Source of the DNA: Chryseobacterium sp. FH2
GTDB taxonomy: Bacteria; Bacteroidota; Bacteroidia; Flavobacteriales; Weeksellaceae
Assembly: GCF_001045455.1 (NCBI RefSeq)
Contig: NZ_LFNE01000002.1
Location: 427,165 to 491,164, forward strand
Direction of reading: 5' to 3'
DNA length: 64,000 bases
Numbering within the stretch: position 1 is the first letter of the stretch; each line of letters opens with the position of its first letter. The notes under the pieces are model-generated. The model had not been told where the DNA came from. It saw only the letters and a list, made by a program, of their open reading frames with translations, and did not search any database. The position numbers were made by a program, and so were the translations under genes. Shown here in pieces: positions 1 through 8,930 of this stretch.

Positions 1-1
1 T

Positions 2-442
2 ACAGCAAGCAATCCTAGTAACGGACCTCTTGAATATTCAATAGATAATGGGGTTACATGGCAAAACTCTAATGTGTTTACGAATGTTCCTAAAAATATT
101 GTAGTTTCTATTAGAGTAAGAGTAAAATTTACAAGTTGTGTAGGATTCTTAGAATATTTCACATTTGTAATGCAGAATGTAATCACTCCAAACGGTGATA
201 ATGTAAATGATATAATTGATTTCAGAGGAGTAAGTGATTACAAAGATTTCAAAGGAGTGGTGTTTGACCGTTACGGAAAAGAAGTTTTCAAAGCTAGCCA
301 ATTAACACCTTATTGGGATGGTTTCTTCCAGGGGAAACGTCTTCCTACAGCCTCTTATTGGTACCAAGTGACTTTTGAGGACCCTGCAAGTAAACAGACA
401 GTAGTGAAAACAGGCTGGATTTTATTGAAAAATATAGAATAA
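2..442 (+). CDS. T9SS type B sorting domain protein, C-terminal fragment
   Basis: 3' end of a secreted protein whose start lies left of the window. The frame is open from the first bases, so the ATG at 74 is internal. The last ~90 residues form a gliding-motility-associated CHU_C (type IX secretion type B) sorting domain: ITPNGDNVND, FDRYGKE, SYWYQV and the closing GWILLKN. The segment just before it (LEYSIDNGVTWQNSNVF) is almost the same in the next two genes, so the three are tandem paralogues. Proteins with this domain cross the outer membrane by the type IX system and stay on or leave the surface. The passenger part is not visible; by analogy with its neighbours it may be another choice-of-anchor L protein. 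Confidence 0.88.
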   Translation, partial: TASNPSNGPLEYSIDNGVTWQNSNVFTNVPKNIVVSIRVRVKFTSCVGFLEYFTFVMQNVITPNGDNVNDIIDFRGVSDYKDFKGVVFDRYGKEVFKASQLTPYWDGFFQGKRLPTASYWYQVTFEDPASKQTVVKTGWILLKNIE

Positions 443-460
443 ATAATAAACAGATATTTT

Positions 461-493
461 AAAAAGACTAACAATTTGTTAGTCTTTTTTTTG
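461..493 (+). terminator. Rho-independent terminator
   Basis: Stem AAAGACTAAC / GTTAGTCTTT closed by a short AATTT-type loop and followed by a run of eight T, 19 bp after the stop codon of the first gene. It separates that gene from the next paralogue. Confidence 0.85.
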
Positions 494-591
494 TTTATAC
501 TATAAAAGTAAAATTAATATTTTAAGATAAGTAAACATATATTAGTAATAATACAATTTGCTTTAAATTAAATTTAAATCAAAAAAAATAG

Positions 592-599
592 TATTTTTG
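592..599 (+). promoter_or_regulatory. -7 promoter element TATTTTTG
   Basis: Exact match to the Bacteroidota -7 element TAnnTTTG, 16 bp before the ATG at 616. No TTG is visible at the usual -33 distance, so the call rests on the -7 box alone. The leader would be about 12 nt. Confidence 0.45.
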
Positions 600-615
600 T
601 TTAAAATAATATAAA

Positions 616-3600
616 ATGTTAAATAGGGGTACAAGAAGTTTATTTTTGGCTTTATTTCTGGCTTTTATAAGTAGCTTCGCCTTTTCTCAAAATAGAAATA
701 GCGGTAGTATTAAAAAACCTACATCATCTACAATGAAAGCTGGAGCTTTCATAGATGTTAATACTGCTGCTTACCCGGAATCTGCTTACAGTATTACTCA
801 ATTGGTAAAAGATGTTCTCATTACAGGAGGTTCTACATGTACCACTGCAAATGTGAGCGGTGTAGGCGTTTCTCCTAATTTATCAGCGAGTGATCAGGGC
901 AGAAGCTGGGGATTTTTTAATAAAGGAACTACTTCTTTCCCTTTTGAGAAAGGAATTGTGCTTATGACAGGCCAGGCAAGAAAGGCGGGAAATACTTTTC
1001 AGTCAGGCCAGCTAAATGACGGTCTTCCTACAGGTGGTGATACGGATTTGGCAACCGCTTTGGGGGTTAATAATAATGAGCTTCATGATGCTACTTATAT
1101 AGAATTTGATTTTGTTCCGACTTCTACGGAAGTTACATTTAGATATTTATTTGCTTCAGAAGAGTACGAAGGAAATTTCCCTTGTACAATAGGTGATGGT
1201 TTTGCTTTATTGTTAAGGCCGGCTTCAGGGGGGCCATATACCAATCTTGCTGTTTTACCGGGTGGTGCAGGACCTGTAAGTGTTACCAATATTCACCCTT
1301 CTACAAAATTTGATGGAGGTCAGATGAATTGCCCTGCTGTAAACGCTGCCTATTTTGGCGGATATAATACGACAAATATCCAGACAAACTTTAGTGGACG
1401 TACTGTTCCCTTAACTGCAAAAGCTACGGTAGTACCTGGCCAGACGTATCATTTTAAAATGGTTTTAGCTGATTATCAGGATTCAAACTATGATTCAGGA
1501 GTCTTTTTAGAAGCAGGATCATTTAATATAGGCGTTAAAATCCTGGATCCGGCCGGAGCTCAGCTTCCGCCATCAGTTAATATGTGTGATAATACTCCTC
1601 AGACTTTCACTGCTTCCGTGCAAGGTTCTGGTGCTACATACCAATGGTTATTAAATGACGTTCCTATTGCAGGACAAACAGGAGCAAGCTATACAGCAAC
1701 ACAACCGGGGGTTTATACCGTTCAGGTTTTCTTACCGGGAAATACCTGTCCGGGAACGGCAAGTGTTACAGTTGTTGGTGGGACTTCTCCGACTGTTCAG
1801 AATTCGACACTCACGACTTGTTATACAGCGGGGAATGCTGTTTTTAATTTAACCTCAGCTCAGACATCCATAAGTACGACACCGGGAGCGACTTTTGCGT
1901 ATTATGTAAATCAGGCTGATGCGGTAGCAGGAAACGGAAATACAATTGCTGCGCCTACAGCATATTCAAGTGCGGGAAATCAAACGATTTATGTTTTGGT
2001 TAAAAACGGATTCTGTTCAAAAATTGCGGAACTGCAACTTATAAAGGCCCCTCAAATGACAGTATCTATTGCTCCGCCAACAGTATTAACCTGTACAAAT
2101 TCACAAATAACATTAGATGCTTCTGCTTCGGTTTATCCTGCGGGTTCTACATTTAGCTGGACAACAGCAGGAGGAAATATTGTGTCTGGGGCTGATACTT
2201 TAAATCCGGTTGTAAATGCGGCAGGAACTTATACTTTAACAATTTCAAATATATATCAACCTGGAAATTTAACTTGTACCACTTCCGGAACCGTAACTGT
2301 AACAGGAAACAGCGCTCCCCCAACAACGGGGTTGACAGCAAGTAAAATATTAATCTGTGCTGGTGAATCTGTGGTTTTAACCGCTTCGGGTGGTGCCACT
2401 TACAATTGGGTTGGTTTACCGGGAACCGGTAATACTCAAACTGTGTCACCTACCACTACTACAACTTATACAGTAACAGCAGTTGGCGCAAACGGATGTG
2501 TTTCACAGAATCCGGCAACGATTACCATTGAGGTTTCACAGCCTATTACTGTGCAAGATGCTTCAATACTTAAATGTTATCAGCAGGGAGGAATTACTTA
2601 TGATTTAACTTCAGCCCAGTCTCAAATAACAACACCTGCCCCGGGAATTACATTTGATTATTATGTCCTTCAGGCTGATGCCAATGCAGGAAATGCGAAT
2701 ACAATTGCTACTCCAAATGCATTTGTAAGTCCCGGTAACCAAACAGTATATGTTTTGGTGAAAAATGGAGGTTGCCACTATGTAGTAGCTTTACAGTTAT
2801 TAAAAACAGCGGATACTACTTTAACAATTGCTGCTCCGCAAACGATAACTTGTACAACGGCCCAGGTTACATTAAACGCTTCTGCTTCCGTTATTCCCAC
2901 AGGATCTACAATTCAATGGACAACAGCAGGCGGAAATATTGTTTCTGGTGCTAATACTTTATCCCCTGTAGTAAATGCAGGTGGAACTTATACTTTAACG
3001 GTAACGAATGTTACCCAGCCACAAAACTTAACGTGTACTTATTCCGCAAGTGTAACAGTCGTGGAAGATAAAGTAAAACCTGTAACAACAGTAACTTCTT
3101 CTCAGGTTCAAATCTGTCCGGGTGAATCTGTAACCTTAACAGCTTCAGGCGGAGCAACCTATACTTGGGGAAATGGCCTTACCGGAACAGGAAATACACA
3201 AGTTGTTTCGCCAAATAATACTACAACTTACACAGTAACTGCAATTGGGGCGAACGGATGTGTTTCTGCAAATCCTGCAACGGTAACTGTAATTGTTGGT
3301 CCTCCGGTAGCAGTATTGGCAGCTTCAAAAACTAAAATATGTGCAGGAGAATCTGTTACGTTGACTGCCAGCGGTGGCGTTACTTACGAATGGGTTGGTT
3401 TACCGGGAAATGGAAGTACACAGGTTGTAACACCAATGACAACGACAACTTATTCTGTTTTTGCTTTAGGTGGGAATGGATGTAAAGTAAATACACCAAC
3501 TTCAATTACTATCGAGGTTGTACCGGCGATTGTCTCCACATTGGAAGATGTTTATGTTTGTGCGGGAGATTTCGGAATATTAGATGCAGGAGCCGGACCA

Positions 3601-4221
3601 AATTATACCTATGTTTGGAGTAACGGAGCAACAACGCAAACTATTTCTACGAATGTTCCGGGAACTTATTCAGTGACAATAAGCAATGGGGTTTGCTCAA
3701 AAGTATTCTCAGCTCAGTTGTTAAACCCGGATTTACCACAGTTTACCAATATCACTTATGAAAACCACGTTCTTACGCTTACAGCTTCAAATCCTACAGG
3801 TGGAGTATTAGAATACTCTATTGACGGGGGTGTCGTTTGGCAAAATTCTAACGTATTTTATAATGTTTTGGATAATACTAATTATAATTTAATGGTAAGA
3901 GTGGTAGGTGCCAAATGTAGTACGTCTTTAGACTATTTTACATTTGTTGTGAGGAATGCTATCACCCCGAACTTTGATGGTGTCAATGATGAGGTAGATT
4001 TTACGGGTGTTAGTACTTACAATAATTTTGCGGCGTCTATTTTTGACAGGTATGGTGCGGAAGTATTTAAAGCTTCCAAGGGTAACACTGTCTGGAGAGG
4101 ATCTTTAAAAGGAATTAATCTTCCTACAGGTACTTATTGGTATAGAGTACAGTGGGAAAATCCGGCAAGTAAGAAGCTTGAGCTTCGTTCGAGTTGGATA
4201 CTGCTTAAGAATAGAAACTAA
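616..4221 (+). CDS. Secreted choice-of-anchor L / Ig-like repeat protein with T9SS type B sorting domain
   Basis: Large (1201 aa) surface or secreted protein. A signal peptide occupies about residues 1-25, ending in FAFSQ. A choice-of-anchor L domain follows (about 60-310; DATYIEFDFVPTS, FASEEYEGNFPC, GDGFALLLRP). Then come Ig/PKD-like segments rich in Thr, Ser and Gly, including a ~252-residue module present twice (393-644 and 645-895). The C-terminal CHU_C sorting domain (about 1110-1201; ITPNFDGVNDE, FDRYGAE, SSWILLKN) sends it through type IX secretion. The build suggests an adhesin or matrix protein; no catalytic motif is visible. It lies between two paralogues and has its own terminators on both sides, so each is probably transcribed alone. 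Confidence 0.9.
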   Translation: MLNRGTRSLFLALFLAFISSFAFSQNRNSGSIKKPTSSTMKAGAFIDVNTAAYPESAYSITQLVKDVLITGGSTCTTANVSGVGVSPNLSASDQGRSWGFFNKGTTSFPFEKGIVLMTGQARKAGNTFQSGQLNDGLPTGGDTDLATALGVNNNELHDATYIEFDFVPTSTEVTFRYLFASEEYEGNFPCTIGDGFALLLRPASGGPYTNLAVLPGGAGPVSVTNIHPSTKFDGGQMNCPAVNAAYFGGYNTTNIQTNFSGRTVPLTAKATVVPGQTYHFKMVLADYQDSNYDSGVFLEAGSFNIGVKILDPAGAQLPPSVNMCDNTPQTFTASVQGSGATYQWLLNDVPIAGQTGASYTATQPGVYTVQVFLPGNTCPGTASVTVVGGTSPTVQNSTLTTCYTAGNAVFNLTSAQTSISTTPGATFAYYVNQADAVAGNGNTIAAPTAYSSAGNQTIYVLVKNGFCSKIAELQLIKAPQMTVSIAPPTVLTCTNSQITLDASASVYPAGSTFSWTTAGGNIVSGADTLNPVVNAAGTYTLTISNIYQPGNLTCTTSGTVTVTGNSAPPTTGLTASKILICAGESVVLTASGGATYNWVGLPGTGNTQTVSPTTTTTYTVTAVGANGCVSQNPATITIEVSQPITVQDASILKCYQQGGITYDLTSAQSQITTPAPGITFDYYVLQADANAGNANTIATPNAFVSPGNQTVYVLVKNGGCHYVVALQLLKTADTTLTIAAPQTITCTTAQVTLNASASVIPTGSTIQWTTAGGNIVSGANTLSPVVNAGGTYTLTVTNVTQPQNLTCTYSASVTVVEDKVKPVTTVTSSQVQICPGESVTLTASGGATYTWGNGLTGTGNTQVVSPNNTTTYTVTAIGANGCVSANPATVTVIVGPPVAVLAASKTKICAGESVTLTASGGVTYEWVGLPGNGSTQVVTPMTTTTYSVFALGGNGCKVNTPTSITIEVVPAIVSTLEDVYVCAGDFGILDAGAGPNYTYVWSNGATTQTISTNVPGTYSVTISNGVCSKVFSAQLLNPDLPQFTNITYENHVLTLTASNPTGGVLEYSIDGGVVWQNSNVFYNVLDNTNYNLMVRVVGAKCSTSLDYFTFVVRNAITPNFDGVNDEVDFTGVSTYNNFAASIFDRYGAEVFKASKGNTVWRGSLKGINLPTGTYWYRVQWENPASKKLELRSSWILLKNRN
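1792..3300 (+). repeat. In-gene tandem duplication of a ~755-bp module
   Basis: Two adjacent coding modules (1792-2547 and 2548-3300) encode parallel protein segments. Each starts TVQ(N/D)S/A, continues with LTSAQ and an YYV.QAD.AGN pattern, then a WTTAGGNIVSGA segment, then a GESV.LTASGGATY.W segment. The protein copies are clearly alike and the DNA has diverged. A further partial copy of the last segment follows at about 3300-3525. Confidence 0.8.
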
Positions 4222-4222
4222 T

Positions 4223-4262
4223 AAAAACAAAGCCTTTCAAATTTGAAAGGCTTTGTTTTTTA
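4223..4262 (+). terminator. Rho-independent terminator
   Basis: Long stem ACAAAGCCTTTCAAA / TTTGAAAGGCTTTGT followed by T-run, starting 2 bp after the stop codon of the 1201-aa gene. Confidence 0.9.
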
Positions 4263-4306
4263 ACATAAAAAAAGTAAATATATGTGTGATATATTCAAAA
4301 AAAAAT

Positions 4307-4314
4307 TAAATTTG
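4307..4314 (+). promoter_or_regulatory. -7 promoter element TAAATTTG
   Basis: Exact TAnnTTTG match 16 bp upstream of the ATG at 4331, after a terminator, so this gene very likely has its own promoter. No clear -33 TTG. Confidence 0.5.
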
Positions 4315-4330
4315 TTGAAACAAAAGTATT

Positions 4331-6688
4331 ATGAGAAGATATCTACCGTTTTTTTTCTTTTTCCTGGTCAGTTCGACTTCTTTATTCTCGCAAAACACAC
4401 CACCTAGAAAACCCCAAGTAAAAAAGCTTTCAGCTTCTACTGCAAAGGCGGGTACTCTTATTGATGTAAATGCTCCCGGATACAATGAATCGAATTTTAC
4501 AATGGAGCAATTAGTTAAGGATGTATTAATATCATCAGGAACAAATTCATGTATCACCCCTAGTGTTTCTAATGTTGTGGTAACTCCAAATTTACCGGCC
4601 AGCAACTCTAATAGAGCTTGGGGATATTTTCATAAAGCATCAAGTAATTTTCCTTTTAAGGATGGAATTGTATTGGTAACAGGAAAGGCTAACCGCACAG
4701 GAAATATACCGGAAACCGGCCTTAGTGACGTAGTGGGTACAGGTAGTGATCCAGATCTTGTTGCGGCAACTAATCCAAGTAAACCGTTAAATGATGCTGT
4801 AATCCTTGAGTTTGATTTTGTTCCTACATCATCTCAGGTAAAATTTAATTATTTAATGGCTTCTGAAGAATATACATCGGATTATCCTTGTGGATATGCA
4901 GATTCATTTGCTTTGTTGATTAGACCTTCTTCAGGTGGTGCTTATACCAACATGGCGGTATTGCCAAGCGGAGCAGGTCCTGTAAGTATTACAAATATTC
5001 ATCCCCTTATTCCTGGTATTTTTGGATGCCCTGCTATAAACGAACAATATTTTGAAGGATACAACCCACCAATTATTGATACAAATCTTAATGGTAGAAC
5101 AGTTCCTCTTACTGCTACAGCAACAGTAGTTGCAGGGCAACAATACCATTTTAAAATGGTAATTGCTGATGCAGGAGATACAGCTTTTGACTCTGCAGTA
5201 TTTTTAGAAGGAGGATCTTTTAATATCGGAGTAGATTTATTAGATCCAAGTGGTGCTACTTTACCGGAAGAAATCAATGTGTGTGACAATGTACCACAGG
5301 TAATCACAGCCTCTGTAAACGATCCTAATCTTACATATCAATGGTATCTTGACGGTGCTGTTGTTCCAGGTGCTACTACTAACACGATTACTGCTGTACA
5401 GCCTGGAAATTATGAGATTGAGGTTATGGTTCCTGGAAATCCGTGTCCTGGAAAAGCCTCAATTAAAATAAACGGAGGAACAACACCATTGGCTCAAGAT
5501 GCAACTTTATTACTTTGCAGCACACCAGATATTACAACTTTCGATCTTAGCCAGGCAATGCCTCTGATTAGCCCTACACCGGGAGCTGTTTTCCATTTCT
5601 ATGAAAATCAGGCTGATGCTCAGGCCCAAAATAATAATTATATTACCAATATTTTAAACTATAATGGTAATGATGGACAGATTTTATATACTGTAGTTTC
5701 CGACGGAGATTTTTGTAGTAAATTAATAGAGTTAAAATTATTAAAAGAACTTACTCCCACAGCTCATATTACTTCTACAAGGGTAAAAGTATGTCCGGGA
5801 GAATCTGTGACATTAACGGCTTCAGGGGGAAATACATATTTATGGGGTAATTTCTCAGGCACGGGGGATACTCAGACTGTTACTCTAAATCAGACAACGA
5901 CATTTACAGTATATGCAATCGGGCAGAAAGGATGTAAATCTTTACAGCCGGCAACGATTACTGTTGAGGTTACACCAGAGCTTACAAGCCCTCTGAAAGA
6001 TGTAGAAGTTTGTTTAGGAGACAGGGTGACTCTTGATGCAGGAGCTGGACCGAATTATAAATATCTATGGAATACAGGTGCTACTACACAAACAATAGAT
6101 GTGGACCAAATGGGTATTTATACAGTAGAAATCGACAATGGTTACTGTAAGCAAATCTTCTCTGCAAAAGTAATGGCTGCTGCGATACCTTACTTTACTA
6201 ATCTTAGTTATGACAACAACCATAATTTGACAGTAATAGCGGCAAACCCTCCAATCAATAATATCACCGGAGTTTTAGAATATTCTATTGATAACGGAAT
6301 TTCCTGGCAGGAATCAAATGTATTTACAAACCTTCTTGATAATACAAACTATACACTTTTAGTAAGAACAAAAGGAACTTCTTGTGTGGGAACTATTGAT
6401 TTCTTCACATTCAAAATAACAAATATCATTACTCCTAATGATGATGGTGTAAATGATAAACTAGATCTTACATCTCTCGGAAGCTTCAAAAACTTCACAG
6501 GTTCTATCTATGATAGATATGGAGTGGAAATGTTCAAATTCTCAAAAGAAACACCTGTCTGGAACGGTACAGTAGGAGGCAAAAGATTGCCAACAGGTAC
6601 GTATTGGTACAAATTCAATTTCAACTATGACAAATCAAAAGCTAAGTTGGAGAGATCAGGTTGGATTTTATTGAAAAACAGAGAATAA
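4331..6688 (+). CDS. Secreted choice-of-anchor L protein with T9SS type B sorting domain
   Basis: 785-aa paralogue of the preceding gene. Signal peptide about residues 1-21 (FFFFFLVSSTSLFSQ). The choice-of-anchor L domain spans about 55-310 (DAVILEFDFVPTSSQ, MASEEYTSDYPCG, DSFALLIRP). Two or three Ig-like segments follow, including one VCPGESVTLTASGGNTY copy where the longer paralogue has three. The CHU_C type IX sorting domain closes the protein (ITPNDDGVNDKL, YDRYGVE, SGWILLKNRE). The shorter length comes from lacking the duplicated middle module. Likely a surface or secreted adhesin-type protein; no enzyme motif is visible. Terminators on both sides suggest a single-gene transcript. Confidence 0.9.
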   Translation: MRRYLPFFFFFLVSSTSLFSQNTPPRKPQVKKLSASTAKAGTLIDVNAPGYNESNFTMEQLVKDVLISSGTNSCITPSVSNVVVTPNLPASNSNRAWGYFHKASSNFPFKDGIVLVTGKANRTGNIPETGLSDVVGTGSDPDLVAATNPSKPLNDAVILEFDFVPTSSQVKFNYLMASEEYTSDYPCGYADSFALLIRPSSGGAYTNMAVLPSGAGPVSITNIHPLIPGIFGCPAINEQYFEGYNPPIIDTNLNGRTVPLTATATVVAGQQYHFKMVIADAGDTAFDSAVFLEGGSFNIGVDLLDPSGATLPEEINVCDNVPQVITASVNDPNLTYQWYLDGAVVPGATTNTITAVQPGNYEIEVMVPGNPCPGKASIKINGGTTPLAQDATLLLCSTPDITTFDLSQAMPLISPTPGAVFHFYENQADAQAQNNNYITNILNYNGNDGQILYTVVSDGDFCSKLIELKLLKELTPTAHITSTRVKVCPGESVTLTASGGNTYLWGNFSGTGDTQTVTLNQTTTFTVYAIGQKGCKSLQPATITVEVTPELTSPLKDVEVCLGDRVTLDAGAGPNYKYLWNTGATTQTIDVDQMGIYTVEIDNGYCKQIFSAKVMAAAIPYFTNLSYDNNHNLTVIAANPPINNITGVLEYSIDNGISWQESNVFTNLLDNTNYTLLVRTKGTSCVGTIDFFTFKITNIITPNDDGVNDKLDLTSLGSFKNFTGSIYDRYGVEMFKFSKETPVWNGTVGGKRLPTGTYWYKFNFNYDKSKAKLERSGWILLKNRE

Positions 6689-6704
6689 TCTCAATTGATA
6701 ATGC

Positions 6705-6748
6705 AAAACAAAAAGCCTTTCAAACTGAAAGGCTTTTTGTTTTTTTTT
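6705..6748. terminator. Bidirectional rho-independent terminator
   Basis: Stem ACAAAAAGCCTTTCA / TGAAAGGCTTTTTGT with T-run on the plus side and A-run before it. It lies between the convergent 785-aa T9SS gene and rsmA and can serve both. Confidence 0.88.
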
Positions 6749-6777
6749 ACTTAGCTCAATAATATTTGAATAAAATA

Positions 6778-7548
6778 CTATTGATTTTCTTTCCAGAGAA
6801 TAGTAAAGTTGATGAAGTCGGCAACGCTCAGTTCTTCAGCTCTTTTATCCATAAATTCGTGGGTCTTCAAGGCTTCAGGAATATTTAATATCTTTAAGGC
6901 ATTAGACAGCTTTTTTCTTCTTTGGTTGAATCCGGTTTTTACAATTTGCTTAAAAAGTACTTCATTTCCGGCTAAACCCTCTTTTGGATTTCTTGTTAAT
7001 CTGATAACTCCCGATTTTACTTTTGGAGGAGGATTAAATACATTTTCATGGACTGTAAATAGATACGAAGTATCATAATAGGCCTGAACCAAAACAGAAA
7101 GAATTCCATAATCTTTTGTTCTCGGAACTGCTGCAGTTCTTTCTGCTACTTCCTTTTGAAACATACCGACCATTTCAGGAATAAGCTCATAGTGATCAAT
7201 GATTTTAAACAGAATCTGCGAAGAAATATTATAAGGAAAATTACCGATAACGGCAATCTGCCCTTCATTAATAAAGTTGAAATCCTGTTTTAAGAAATCT
7301 CCTACAAATGTATTTTCAGTAACACTTGAATAGTTGTTTTTCAAGTATTCGATAGACTCGGTGTCTATCTCTGCAAGATAAATGTTTTGGTCTTTTTCCA
7401 AAAGATATTTAGTAAGAACCCCCATTCCGGGACCTACTTCCATAATATTCTTGTAGCCTTCAAAACTAAGACCTTCTACGATTTTTCTTGCGATGTTTTC
7501 ATCAGTCAAAAAGTGTTGACCAAGATGCTTTTTTGCTTTTACACTCAA
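6778..7548 (-). CDS. rsmA: 16S rRNA (adenine1518/1519-N6)-dimethyltransferase RsmA
   Basis: Dimethylates two adjacent adenosines in the 3' helix of 16S rRNA during 30S maturation, using S-adenosylmethionine. At 256 aa it has normal length for KsgA/RsmA. Visible motifs: GQHFL near residue 10, the SAM-binding EVGPGMG at 37-43, acidic AEID at about 59-62, and the catalytic NFPY at 103-106 (NLPY in many other bacteria; Phe in the second place here). It is divergent from ftsX and convergent with the T9SS gene downstream. The family call is firm. Confidence 0.96.
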   Translation of the reverse strand: MSVKAKKHLGQHFLTDENIARKIVEGLSFEGYKNIMEVGPGMGVLTKYLLEKDQNIYLAEIDTESIEYLKNNYSSVTENTFVGDFLKQDFNFINEGQIAVIGNFPYNISSQILFKIIDHYELIPEMVGMFQKEVAERTAAVPRTKDYGILSVLVQAYYDTSYLFTVHENVFNPPPKVKSGVIRLTRNPKEGLAGNEVLFKQIVKTGFNQRRKKLSNALKILNIPEALKTHEFMDKRAEELSVADFINFTILWKENQ

Positions 7549-7640
7549 TGTTTTTTATGATTTTATTAACAGTGATTTTCTCTTTTTCGTTCCCAAATTT
7601 CGGAAGTTTTTTTCTATTTTAGCCAAAAATTTTAATATTA

Positions 7641-8540
7641 ATGGCGAAATCTGTAGATGAGTTTAATAAGAAAAGGCTTAGGTCTAGCAATATTACAGTA
7701 GTAATAAGTATTGCCTTAGTGTTATTTTTGTTAGGATTGATGGGGCTTATTTTAATTAATGCCCAAAAATATTCTGACTATATCAAAGAACAGCTTGTGG
7801 TAAACGCTTACTTTGATGAAAACTATGATGCTAAAGATTCTGTAAAAATTGCAAAAATGGAAGCTGAAGTATTGAAAGAAGTACAGGCTTTGGGTCCCGT
7901 AAAAAAAGCGACTTACATTTCGAGAGATATGGCAGCAAAAGAAGCTAAAAAAAGTATGGGAATCGACAGCGATGCGCTTTTTGAGGAAAATATTTTTCCA
8001 TCATCTATAGAAGTTGCTTTGAAACCTGAATATGTAGATCCTGCAAAAATTGACGAGGCTATAAAAGTAATAAAAGCTGTTCCGGGAATTGTTGATGTAA
8101 AGAATGACAGTACTTTGATGGTAGAAGTTTACAACAACCTGAGTAAAATTTTAAAATGGATTTTAGGTTTCTCCATATTATTCCTGGTTCTGGCGGTTGT
8201 TTTAATTAATAATTCCATCCGTCTGAAAATTTTCTCAAAAAGGTTTATCATTAAAACTATGCAGCTGGTAGGTGCGAAGAGAAGATTTATATTAAAACCT
8301 TTTATTGTGGAAGCTGTTATTTTGGGAGCGATTGGTTCTGGAATCGGGCTTCTTGCGCTGTTTGGAGTTTGGTATTACTTTACGAGCCAGATTGGTTCTG
8401 CATTCGTACAGGATAATCAGCAGTATTTCTGGCTGGTTTTGCTTATACTTGGTGTAGGTATTTTTATTACGGTTTTAAGCACAGTTGTTGCAACCTGGAG
8501 ATTCTTAAAATCAAACGTTGACGATTTATATTACTCTTAA
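7641..8540 (+). CDS. ftsX: Cell division protein FtsX (ABC transporter permease family)
   Basis: Inner-membrane FtsX/permease protein of 299 aa. One TM helix lies at about residues 18-42, then a periplasmic region with alternating charged segments, then three C-terminal TM helices (about 168-192, 220-245, 262-285). This is the FtsX layout of four TMs and one large extracellular loop. In other bacteria FtsX pairs with the ATPase FtsE to activate wall hydrolases at the septum; no ftsE is nearby. It is followed 2 bp later by the DUF3098 gene, which is commonly linked to ftsX and uppP in this phylum. Confidence 0.9.
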   Translation: MAKSVDEFNKKRLRSSNITVVISIALVLFLLGLMGLILINAQKYSDYIKEQLVVNAYFDENYDAKDSVKIAKMEAEVLKEVQALGPVKKATYISRDMAAKEAKKSMGIDSDALFEENIFPSSIEVALKPEYVDPAKIDEAIKVIKAVPGIVDVKNDSTLMVEVYNNLSKILKWILGFSILFLVLAVVLINNSIRLKIFSKRFIIKTMQLVGAKRRFILKPFIVEAVILGAIGSGIGLLALFGVWYYFTSQIGSAFVQDNQQYFWLVLLILGVGIFITVLSTVVATWRFLKSNVDDLYYS

Positions 8541-8542
8541 AA

Positions 8543-8842
8543 ATGAGCAAAAAAACAAATAAATTTTCCGCAGAAAATTTTGGTAAGAAAACTGCCGAAA
8601 CTACACAGGAAAGTACTTTTTATTTTGGACAGCAAAACTTTAAATGGATGCTGATAGGTTTAGCATTTATCGTGGTAGGCTTTCTTTTAATGATGGGCGC
8701 TGACGCCAATACAGTAGATGGAAAATTTGATGCCCATTCCTGGAATGACGGGATCTTTTCTATCCGCAGAATCAGAATTGCACCTTTATTTGTTGTAATT
8801 GGTTTTGTGATTGAAGTGTACGCAATTTTAAAAAGAAAATAA
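8543..8842 (+). CDS. DUF3098 membrane protein
   Basis: Small membrane protein of 99 aa with a charged N-terminal tail and two hydrophobic segments (about residues 32-51 and 74-94), separated by a loop with FDAHSWNDGIFSIRRI. This matches the Bacteroidota DUF3098 family as I know it. It starts 2 bp after the ftsX stop, so it is in the same operon, with a cell-envelope setting (ftsX before, uppP after). Function unknown. Confidence 0.8.
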   Translation: MSKKTNKFSAENFGKKTAETTQESTFYFGQQNFKWMLIGLAFIVVGFLLMMGADANTVDGKFDAHSWNDGIFSIRRIRIAPLFVVIGFVIEVYAILKRK

Positions 8843-8857
8843 TAATTTTTTATTTTG

Positions 8858-8912
8858 AAGATTAAGAAATGACGAAATTTAGATCTATCTGAATTTAGCA
8901 TTTCTTAATCTT
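8858..8912. repeat. 55-bp near-perfect palindrome (REP-like or terminator hairpin)
   Basis: Outer arms AAGATTAAGAAATG (8858-8871) and CATTTCTTAATCTT (8899-8912) are perfect 14-bp inverted repeats. The interior adds a second 10-bp stem (AAATTTAGAT / ATCTGAATTT, with one G-T pair). It lies alone between the DUF3098 and uppP genes. A short T-run follows (AAGTTTTT), so it could also stop or slow transcription. Confidence 0.75.
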
Positions 8913-8930
8913 TAAGTTTTTATACATACT

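Noticed and set aside
2153..2449. Antisense open frame inside the large T9SS gene
   Set aside because: It is a low-complexity mirror of a Thr/Ser/Gly-rich repeat region, with no start signals or family resemblance.
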